Part shown: positions 6,342 to 14,261 of the stretch, piece by piece | Layout: every line of letters begins with the position of its first letter | How positions within the stretch are numbered: position 1 is the stretch's first letter | Origin: Betaproteobacteria bacterium | GTDB taxonomy: Bacteria; Pseudomonadota; Gammaproteobacteria; Burkholderiales; Usitatibacteraceae | Direction: 5' to 3' | Assembly (NCBI GenBank): GCA_016709665.1 | Contig: JADJMI010000013.1 | Location: forward strand, 1 to 14,261 | Length of the DNA: 14,261 nucleotides | Notes under the pieces: generated by a model | What the model was told of the DNA's origin: nothing | The model's input: the letters and a program-made list of their open reading frames with translations, nothing else | The model's database searches: none | Made by a program: the position numbers and the translations under genes

Positions 6342-8679
6342 GGGCGCTCACGCTCTCGCATTCGGGACGCAATGGCGCGAACGCCTGCCGCTCGATGGAC
6401 TTCGTCACGCTGGTGCCGTTGATCGTGTAGGAAAGGGTGCCCTGGTTCCCGGCGGTGAAATCGACCGACATCGTCCCGACCTCGCGCGGGGTGACGGCCG
6501 TCCAGGGCATCGCGTCGAAGCGCGGGCCCGTGAGACGGTAGAGGGCGCCCGACCAGCGGTCGGTGCCGCCGGAAACGCGCGCGCCGTTGGTCATGGCGTA
6601 CCAGGCGTTGCGCCCCTGCTCGTCGTAGTTGAAGAGCGTCGCGAAGAGCACGGTGCCCTGCTGCGTGAAGTTGATGCCCCAGCCGCTCTCGGTGGGCTTC
6701 CACCAGAGGTCCTGGTAGTTGAAGGCGTAGGAACGGTCGAACACGGACCACTTGCAGGTCGTGGCCGGGCTCGCGAAGCGCTGGCGCTCGATGTTCTTCG
6801 CGACCGCGATGCCGTCCAGGGTGTAGTCGAGCGTGGCGTTGTCCGCGCCCGTGAAGGCGATGCGCATGGTGCCCACGGCCGCGAGCGTGACGCCGGCGGG
6901 GCTCCACGGGTTCGCGCCGAAGGCCGGCCCGGCGGTGCGGTAGAGCGTGCCGGAGAAGCTGCCGTCCGCCTGCAGCCGGCCCTCGGAGAGGACGAGCCAC
7001 TGGGGCGAGCCGTCGGCGGCATAGGTGAAGAGCGTGGCGAACACGATGTTCGACTGCTGGTTGATGTTCATCCCCCAGCCGCTCTCCGACGGGATCCACC
7101 ACAGGTCGGTGAAGTTGTCTCCGATCGCCTGGAATTCCACCTGCAGCTCGTAGGGACCGGTGCCGCCCGATTCCCAGCGCGAGACGGCGAGGTAGTAGGT
7201 GCCGGCCGTGACGGAACTGGTGAGGCCGAAGTCGACGCTCCGGGTCTCGGCGTCGTCGTTGTGCTCCAGGCCGGCCCCGTCGCGGTTGAGCAGGAGGCCC
7301 ACGGTGTCCGTGCCGCCGGAGGAGCGCACGACGAGCACGCCCTTCGAGGGCACGATCACGCGGAAGACGTCGACGTCGCCCACGGTGTCGATCCGGCCCG
7401 GGACGGTGACGGGCGAAGCGCCCAGCGTGACGAGGGTGGCTTCCGAGGGCCGGTTGCCGTGGTCGTCGGCCGGGGGGCCGGAGGCGCTCAGGTAGCCCGC
7501 CGCTTCCGGGAGGAACACGTCGAGGCGGTTGTAAACGCCGAACTCGCCGGTGTTGGTGCAGGAGAGGCCGCTGCCGTTCCGGAGCGTCGTGGCCGACAGG
7601 ATCGAGCGCAGGACGAGGGAGCCGTCCGCCGCCTGCGTGTAGAGGCCCGAGCCCGAGGAGCCGCCCTCGATGATGCCGCGCGAGAAGCGGGTGAGCCAGG
7701 CCGTCTGCGGCCAGTCGGAGAAGCGGATCTCTCCCTCGATCGACGCGAGGGCCCACTTGGCCACGTCGCCCGTCGGGTGCGACAGGCTCACGACGAATTC
7801 GCCCGCGGCGAGCTTGCGCGAATCGAGACGGGTGTAAGTGACGCCCGCCGGCGGCGCCGAACGCATCCGGAGGAGCGTCATGTCCGCGTTGGGCTCGGCG
7901 AACACGACGTCCATGCCGCCGGAAGTCTGCACGCTCGCCGGGATCACGGGGCCCGCGCCGCACGTGGCGTTCTCGTAGAACCAGCGCACCGCGAGCGACG
8001 AGGCCGCCTCCTGGGTGCCGATGCAGTGGTTCGCGGTGAGGAAGAAATCCTCGCCCGCCGGGCCGCTCTCGACGAGCTGGCCCGTGCAGACGAAGGCGCC
8101 GCCGCCTTCCACGAACGTCATGCGCCCCATGGACTTCTTGCGTTCGGCGATGGCGGCGTCGAGCGCCGGGGTGCCCGTCGTGCACACCGCATCCAGCGTG
8201 CACGGGCCGGCCGCCTTGGCATCGAGGGAGCGGTCGAAGTGCGCGATGCCCGAGACGCGCACGGTGCCGCGCGGGCCCGACTCGCTCCAGGCCTCGAGCA
8301 CCTGCGTGCCGCCGGATGTCCACGGACCCCAGGCTTGCGTCGTGCCGGCCGGGAGGGTCATCGTCTCGACCACGCCATCGGCGCCTCGCACGCGCAGTTC
8401 CAGCGGGCCCGTGCCGTCGAGCGCGAGCCGGGCGCGCACGCCGAGCGCGCCTTCGGAGACCGCGTCGAATCGCGATACCCAGGCATCGCCCTCGGCTTCC
8501 CACGCGAGCGCCGGCAGGCCCTTGGGCGCGGCACGCACGACGCCCACCTGCAGCCTGGGCGATTGCAGCGAGCCGCGCGAGCCCTCGCCCTCGGCGAGAG
8601 GCGACCAGCGATGCGACGCCGCGGCCGCCGCGAGCGGCAGCAGCGCCACGACGAGCAGCGCCATCCGCGAGGCGCTCAT
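6334..8679 (-). CDS. Secreted lysyl-endopeptidase-like serine protease with PPC-like domain and two GWG repeats (copy 2)
   Basis: A 781-residue paralogue of the following gene, with the same architecture. The signal peptide is about residues 1-22 (MALLVVALLPLAAAAAS). A pro-region runs to about 155. The serine protease domain (about 158-395) has H218 (LTANHC), D266 (NADMTLL) and S342 (GIIEGGSSGSG). Cysteines 160, 166, 198, 219, 240 and 374 match the lysyl-endopeptidase disulfide pattern. A PPC-like domain (about 408-518; GDVDVFRVIVP, GTYYLAV) follows, then repeats at 520-642 and 653-774 (DLWWIPSESGWG, DLWWKPTESGWG), each ending in a Cys (C642, C774). The ATG at 8679 is preferred over the upstream in-frame ATG at 8712 because it forms an ATGA overlap with the desaturase stop and begins a clean signal peptide. 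The S1-pocket region (CTNTGEFGVYNR) lacks the Lys-selecting Asp. The product is extracellular or periplasmic; substrate unknown. Confidence 0.88.
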   Translation of the reverse strand: MSASRMALLVVALLPLAAAAASHRWSPLAEGEGSRGSLQSPRLQVGVVRAAPKGLPALAWEAEGDAWVSRFDAVSEGALGVRARLALDGTGPLELRVRGADGVVETMTLPAGTTQAWGPWTSGGTQVLEAWSESGPRGTVRVSGIAHFDRSLDAKAAGPCTLDAVCTTGTPALDAAIAERKKSMGRMTFVEGGGAFVCTGQLVESGPAGEDFFLTANHCIGTQEAASSLAVRWFYENATCGAGPVIPASVQTSGGMDVVFAEPNADMTLLRMRSAPPAGVTYTRLDSRKLAAGEFVVSLSHPTGDVAKWALASIEGEIRFSDWPQTAWLTRFSRGIIEGGSSGSGLYTQAADGSLVLRSILSATTLRNGSGLSCTNTGEFGVYNRLDVFLPEAAGYLSASGPPADDHGNRPSEATLVTLGASPVTVPGRIDTVGDVDVFRVIVPSKGVLVVRSSGGTDTVGLLLNRDGAGLEHNDDAETRSVDFGLTSSVTAGTYYLAVSRWESGGTGPYELQVEFQAIGDNFTDLWWIPSESGWGMNINQQSNIVFATLFTYAADGSPQWLVLSEGRLQADGSFSGTLYRTAGPAFGANPWSPAGVTLAAVGTMRIAFTGADNATLDYTLDGIAVAKNIERQRFASPATTCKWSVFDRSYAFNYQDLWWKPTESGWGINFTQQGTVLFATLFNYDEQGRNAWYAMTNGARVSGGTDRWSGALYRLTGPRFDAMPWTAVTPREVGTMSVDFTAGNQGTLSYTINGTSVTKSIERQAFAPLRPECESVSARE

Positions 8680-9650
8680 GCGCGACCCGCCAATCGTTTG
8701 AAACCAAGCCATTGTTGCCTCCAGAAACCTTCGCCGTAGTCCCGGCCGGTGAGCTGGTCGCGGATGCCCGTCGGCGGGTAGTCGCGGACGGGGCTGGCGG
8801 TGCCGAACAGGTGGTCCCACACCGGGAACAGCACGGCGAAGTTGCTGCCGTGATTCCGCCCTTCGTGCCCCGGGCCGATGGCATGGTGCACCCGGTGGAA
8901 ACGCGGGCTGACGAGGATCCATTCCCCGACGCGCCCGAAGGACATCCGCACGTTGGCGTGCGCAAGGCTCTCCAGCGCGCGCGAGACGGCCACGAGCAGC
9001 ACGAACTGCCCCGGCGGCACCCCCACCGCGAGCGCCACGAGGGCGAGCACCGCGTCGGTGAAGACCATGTCCAGCACGTGGTTGCGGTCGTCGGTCCAGA
9101 AGGTCATCTCGCGCTGGCTGTGGTGCAGCGCGTGCAGCGCCCACCAGAAGCCGAGCCGGTGCTGGGCGCGATGGATCCAATACATCGCGAAATCGATGAT
9201 GACGAGGTACACGAGGAAGGACGCCATCGGATGCGCGAGGAGGGCCGGGAAGGCGTCCTCGATCTTGGGCGGGATGTAATCGTGCAGGCGCAGCCAGCCG
9301 TCGAGCCCCTCCACCAGCGGCAGCAGCAGGAAGAAGATGGCGAGCGGCAGCGCGCCCAGCCGCACCAGGAGGGTGTAGATCACGTCCACGCGCACCGCCG
9401 GGCTCACCTTGCGCGCTTCCACCGGCCGCCACTTCTCGAGCGCGGTGAGCACGAGGGCGAGCAAGACGATCTCCACCGCGCCGATGAGGAACACCTCCGT
9501 CCAGTCGAAGGCCATCTCGATCCAGGTCGTGAGCCCCAGGTGGAAGAGCGCGGGCTGCACCACCGATTCGAACAGCGTGGCGTGCAGCTGCGCCCACGCC
9601 GCCACGAAGGCGCCGGCGAAACCGAGAACGAGGTTCTCTAGCGGATCCAT
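8676..9650 (-). CDS. Sterol desaturase / fatty acid hydroxylase superfamily membrane protein
   Basis: A 324-residue integral membrane protein with the eight-histidine di-iron signature of the superfamily: H160-x3-H164 (HRAQH), H173-x2-HH (HALHH, 176-177), H231, and H252-x2-HH (HRVHH, 255-256), with further conserved H191 and H280 (VWDHLFGT). Hydrophobic segments lie at about 7-25, 52-71, 92-112, 142-158, 197-210 and 213-226. Such enzymes hydroxylate or desaturate lipids, including fatty acyl, sterol/hopanoid and alkylglycerol substrates; the sequence alone does not say which. The ATG at 9650 (MDPLENLV) is chosen over an upstream in-frame start because it gives a normal N-terminus and a short 13-bp overlap with the deacetylase. 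The stop forms an ATGA overlap with the next protease. Acting between a glycan deacetylase and secreted proteases, it may modify an envelope lipid; that role is inferred. Confidence 0.88.
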   Translation of the reverse strand: MDPLENLVLGFAGAFVAAWAQLHATLFESVVQPALFHLGLTTWIEMAFDWTEVFLIGAVEIVLLALVLTALEKWRPVEARKVSPAVRVDVIYTLLVRLGALPLAIFFLLLPLVEGLDGWLRLHDYIPPKIEDAFPALLAHPMASFLVYLVIIDFAMYWIHRAQHRLGFWWALHALHHSQREMTFWTDDRNHVLDMVFTDAVLALVALAVGVPPGQFVLLVAVSRALESLAHANVRMSFGRVGEWILVSPRFHRVHHAIGPGHEGRNHGSNFAVLFPVWDHLFGTASPVRDYPPTGIRDQLTGRDYGEGFWRQQWLGFKRLAGRA

Positions 9651-10381
9651 CGCCTGTCGTCCGTGAGGCGCGCGAAGCAAAGGCCTTTCGCCTTGAGGCC
9701 GCCGATCACCTCGTCGAGGCGCGGCCACAGGGGATCGGTGCGCGACCAGATGCCCAGGTGCCAGAGCAGGATGTCGCCGTCCTTGATGTCCTTCACCTGC
9801 CGGGCGACGAGCTTTTCCGACGGATATTTGTCCGCGGGCAGCTCATCGCCGGAGAAGCCCGCCGGGCTCCAGCCCGCGTGGGTGAAGCCGCAGCCCTTCG
9901 CGTACTCGATCGCCTTGGGACTCGTCTTGCCGCCCGGTGCGCGCCACAGGCCGTCGAGGTCGCGGCCGGTCATGGCGCGGAAGGCTTCCCCGGGCTTTTT
10001 CAGTTCCGCGCAGAAGGCCTGCGCGTCGAGGACTTCGCCGCCCTTTTGCCGGAAGGGCGCGTAGCGCACCTTGCCCTCCGCCGTGTCGGCGCCCACGTAC
10101 CAGTGGCGCCACGTGTGCGAACCGAACGCGTGGCCGGAATCCGCGAGGCGCTTCCAGTAGGGCGCCCACGCGGGATCGAGCGAGGTATCGCCGCGCTTCG
10201 TCTTCTCGTTGGCGAGGAAAAACGTGGCCTTCACGCCCTGCCTGTCGAGGATGTCCGCCATCGCCTCGGCCGGTTCCATGTGGCCCGTGTCGAACGTGAG
10301 GTAGACGGTGCCCGTGCAAGGCGCCGCGGCCGCGGGAACGGCAGCGGCGAGCGCCAACGCGAATGCCGCCCGGCCCGTCAT
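9638..10381 (-). CDS. Exported NodB-type polysaccharide deacetylase
   Basis: A 247-residue carbohydrate esterase 4-like protein that would remove N- or O-acetyl groups from an extracellular glycan. The signal peptide is about residues 1-20 (AAFALALAAAVPAAAA). NodB motifs are visible in order: TFDTGH (29-34, with candidate base D31), HAFGSHTWRH (84-93; H89 and H93 as metal ligands), RAPGG (147-151), AGWSPAGFSGD (169-179) and LLWH (205-208). Motif 1 has Thr where most members have the second, metal-binding Asp. Non-Asp residues occur there in some relatives (PdaA has TFDNG), so the protein is probably still active but belongs to a divergent subgroup. The ATG at 10381 overlaps the preceding beta-propeller stop as ATGA. 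The enzyme may act on peptidoglycan, exopolysaccharide or another sugar; the sequence does not decide. Confidence 0.9.
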   Translation of the reverse strand: MTGRAAFALALAAAVPAAAAPCTGTVYLTFDTGHMEPAEAMADILDRQGVKATFFLANEKTKRGDTSLDPAWAPYWKRLADSGHAFGSHTWRHWYVGADTAEGKVRYAPFRQKGGEVLDAQAFCAELKKPGEAFRAMTGRDLDGLWRAPGGKTSPKAIEYAKGCGFTHAGWSPAGFSGDELPADKYPSEKLVARQVKDIKDGDILLWHLGIWSRTDPLWPRLDEVIGGLKAKGLCFARLTDDRRWIR

Positions 10382-11346
10382 TGCCTCGGCGCGTGGGACA
10401 GGAAGAAGAGCCCGTGGGGCGACTTGCCCACGGGAATCTGCTGCACGACCTTCTTCGACTCGAGATCGACGACGGTGAGCATGCGGATCCAGCGCGTGGT
10501 GGTCCACAGCTGCTTGCCGTCCTTGGTGACCTCCATGCAGTCCGGCCCGCCGGGGACGTTGAAGGTTTCCTTCACCTCCAGCGACTGCTGGTCGATCATC
10601 GAGACGGAATTGGCCATGCGGTTCGAGAGGAACACGTGGCGGCCGTCGCCCCGCGCGACGAAATTGTGCGCGCCCAGGCCCGTGAGCATCTTCTTCACCC
10701 GCTTCTTCGCGCGCCAGTCGTACACCTCCACGTGGCTTTCGCCCGTGATGCCGATGAGCAGGTGCCTGTCGTCGGGCGTCATCCAGATGCCCGCCGGCTG
10801 CTTGCCCGTGGGGAGCTTCCAGATCTCCTTCTGCGTCGCGAGATCGATGGCGATGAACTCGTTCGATTCCTGCACCGTGACGAAGGCGATCGTGCTGTCC
10901 GCGGTGAACGCCACGTGGCTCGGGACCTTGCCCGTGGGGATGCGCTTGGCGAGCTTGAAATCCGCCGTGTAGATGTCCACGCGGTCCAGTCGGTTCGAGA
11001 CGGATACGAACCACTTCTTGTCGGGCGAATAGCCGATCTGGTACGGGTCGCTGATGTTGGGCACGCGGCGCAGGATCTCGCCCGATTTCGGGTCCAGGAA
11101 GACGAGGTCGTTGCTCGCCGCGTTGGCGACGATGAGTTCCTTGTTGTCCGGCGTGGCCATGAGGTGATGCGGCTCCTTGCCCACGGGGATGCGCTTCACT
11201 TCCTTGCGCGTGGCGGGGTCCACGATGGACACCGTGCCGTCGCCGGAATTCAGGACGATCACCATTTCGCCCGGCCCGTGGGCCGCCCCGGTGGCCGTGG
11301 CGACGAGGAAAGCCGCCAAGCCGATCACTTTTCCAATAGTTTTCAT
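10378..11346 (-). CDS. Secreted YncE-like (YVTN) beta-propeller protein
   Basis: A 322-residue exported protein with a signal peptide at about 1-22 (VIGLAAFLVATATGAA). The rest consists of repeating blades marked by VSIVDPATRKEVKRIPVGKEPHH, LVFLDPKSGEILRRV, VDIYTADFKLAKRIPTGKVPSH, FIAIDLATQ..LPTGKQPAG and VVDLESKKVVQQIPVGKSPHG. I count about seven, as in YncE and the cytochrome cd1-type heme-d1 domain, but I see no CXXCH heme site. Bacterial YVTN propellers are mostly binding or scaffold proteins of unknown ligand. It is the first gene of the overlapping operon. Its ATG lies only six bases after a TATCAT -10 element and has no ribosome-binding site, so the mRNA may be leaderless. Its start is 14 bp from the divergent NUDIX gene. 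Confidence 0.87.
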   Translation of the reverse strand: MKTIGKVIGLAAFLVATATGAAHGPGEMVIVLNSGDGTVSIVDPATRKEVKRIPVGKEPHHLMATPDNKELIVANAASNDLVFLDPKSGEILRRVPNISDPYQIGYSPDKKWFVSVSNRLDRVDIYTADFKLAKRIPTGKVPSHVAFTADSTIAFVTVQESNEFIAIDLATQKEIWKLPTGKQPAGIWMTPDDRHLLIGITGESHVEVYDWRAKKRVKKMLTGLGAHNFVARGDGRHVFLSNRMANSVSMIDQQSLEVKETFNVPGGPDCMEVTKDGKQLWTTTRWIRMLTVVDLESKKVVQQIPVGKSPHGLFFLSHAPRQ

Positions 11347-11351
11347 AGGCT

Positions 11352-11360
11352 TATGATACC
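11352..11360. promoter_or_regulatory. Candidate bidirectional -10 element between operon and NUDIX gene
   Basis: TATGATA (11352-11358) reads TATGAT on the plus strand and TATCAT on the minus strand, each five of six matches to TATAAT. On the minus strand it is preceded by TGG, giving an extended -10 (TGGTATCAT). No good -35 is visible in either direction. Starts would fall at or within a few bases of the two start codons (11346 minus, 11361 or 11370 plus). Confidence 0.4.
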
Positions 11361-11933
11361 ATGGCCCGCATGACGCGCCGCTTGATTCCGATCACCCACT
11401 GCAACGTTTGCGGCACCGCGGTGGAGACGAAGATCCCGCCCGGGGATACCCACTCCCGCGCCGTCTGCCCCGCCTGCGGGCACATCCAGTACCAGAACCC
11501 GAAGCCGGTGGTGGGCTCCGTGCCCGAGTGGGAGGACGGCCGCATCCTCCTGTGCCGCCGGGCCATCGACCCGCGCCACGGCAAGTGGACGCTGCCCGCG
11601 GGCTTCATGGAGAACGGCGAGACGGCCGCCGAGGGCGCGGCGCGGGAGGCGCTGGAGCAAGCCAACGCGCGCGTGCAGGTCGGCGAGCTCTACACGTTCT
11701 ATTCGCTGCCGCACATCAGCCAGCTCTACGTGTTCTTCCGCGCGCGCCTGGTGGACCTCGACTTCTCGCCCGGCGAGGAAAGCCTCGAGGTGAGGCTCTT
11801 CGCCGAGAGCGAGATCCCCTGGGACGAGCTCGCCTTCGCGAGCGTCACCCGCACCCTCGAGCATTACTTCGCCGATCGCAAGGCCGGCCGCTTCGTGGCC
11901 CGCGCCGGGGACATCCGGCCGCCGGAGCGCTGA
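11361..11933 (+). CDS. NUDIX hydrolase with N-terminal C4 zinc ribbon
   Basis: A 190-residue protein. C14-x2-C17 and C36-x2-C39 form a zinc ribbon, followed by YQNPKPVVGSVPEWEDGRILLCRRAIDP and a NUDIX domain. The NUDIX box runs from G81 to A103 (GFMENGE...REALEQANA). It hydrolyses a nucleoside-diphosphate-linked substrate; relatives include NADH-pyrophosphatase-like and ADP-sugar-hydrolysing enzymes, and I cannot choose among them. In the box, the last Glu of the usual REUXEE is Gln (Q100) and the following Gly is Asn (N102); E96 and E99 remain. One base (CAA for GAA) accounts for Q100. The ATG at 11361 has no ribosome-binding site, and an ATG three codons later (11370) is equally possible. 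The gene is divergent from the operon and convergent with katG, 55 bp away. Confidence 0.9.
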   Translation: MARMTRRLIPITHCNVCGTAVETKIPPGDTHSRAVCPACGHIQYQNPKPVVGSVPEWEDGRILLCRRAIDPRHGKWTLPAGFMENGETAAEGAAREALEQANARVQVGELYTFYSLPHISQLYVFFRARLVDLDFSPGEESLEVRLFAESEIPWDELAFASVTRTLEHYFADRKAGRFVARAGDIRPPER

Positions 11934-11988
11934 AGATCGGGTTGCGTCCCCGATATTCAGCCGGAAGCCGGGGCCCCGTCCCCGATTC

Positions 11989-14190
<2,202 letters not shown>

Positions 14191-14195
14191 GATTC

Positions 14196-14201
14196 CCTCC
14201 T
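14196..14201 (-). promoter_or_regulatory. Ribosome-binding site for katG
   Basis: A perfect AGGAGG on the minus strand lies just upstream of the first recognisable KatG residues. The expected ATG 5-9 bases downstream is absent (the sequence reads GAATCGCGTCC), consistent with a base error at the start codon. Confidence 0.5.
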
Positions 14202-14261
14202 GGAGTCGGCCTGCGTCACTGGTGGGCTTGCAGCGACTACCCGTACTCGCCCCGGACACCG

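Noticed and set aside
3771..8739. Very long plus-strand ORFs of over 860 codons (3771-6422 and 6136-8739)
   Set aside because: They are antisense to the two protease genes, are extremely rich in Arg, Ala, Gly and Glu, show no domain, and follow from the high third-position GC of the true minus-strand genes.
8712..9597. Upstream extension of protease copy 2 to a 1087-residue protein
   Set aside because: The extra N-terminal part is an out-of-frame reading of the desaturase gene. The ATGA overlap and signal peptide fix the start at 8679.
11934..11988. Possible two-way terminator between NUDIX gene and katG
   Set aside because: There is a small ATCGGG/CCCGAT hairpin and a 10-bp direct repeat CGTCCCCGAT (11945-11954 and 11977-11986), but no T-tract on either strand, so termination cannot be supported.

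Overview
The window is GC-rich and its gene content points to a betaproteobacterium. The signs are a gammaproteobacterial/betaproteobacterial-type YccA, a long-form RlmD with an iron-sulfur motif, a C4 zinc-ribbon NUDIX protein, and secreted lysyl-endopeptidase-like proteases carrying DLWWxPxExGWG repeats. I cannot assign a genus.

Layout. (1) 2-1265, plus strand: remnant of a polytopic membrane protein, broken by several single-base frame changes. (2) 1251-1463, minus strand: an intact tRNA-Ser(UGA), preceded on its own strand by a second copy that keeps only the 5' half and carries a 54-nt insert in the anticodon loop. (3) 1632-2327, plus: yccA, with a heat-shock-like promoter upstream and a strong terminator downstream. 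(4) 2411-2576: a palindromic intergenic repeat. (5) 11346 down to 2603, minus: six genes in which every neighbouring pair overlaps (4, 13, 4, 8 and 8 bp). In transcription order they are a secreted YncE-like beta-propeller, a secreted NodB-type polysaccharide deacetylase, a membrane sterol-desaturase/fatty-acid-hydroxylase protein, two paralogous secreted serine proteases, and rlmD. (6) 11361-11933, plus: a zinc-ribbon NUDIX hydrolase, divergent from the operon across only 14 bp that appear to hold a two-way -10 element. (7) 11989 to about 14190, minus: katG, recognisable along its whole length but with multiple indels.

How the parts fit. The first five operon products are predicted to be exported or membrane-bound. 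They look like an envelope or extracellular module: glycan deacetylation, lipid hydroxylation, proteolysis, and a beta-propeller of unknown ligand. This module is coupled to the housekeeping rRNA methyltransferase gene at its end. The joint function is inference; I know of no described system with this composition.

Reliability. Indels lie near both ends of the window (about 400-1000 and 12500-14170), while the roughly 11 kb between them reads cleanly. I consider low-quality sequence at contig ends at least as likely as real gene decay.
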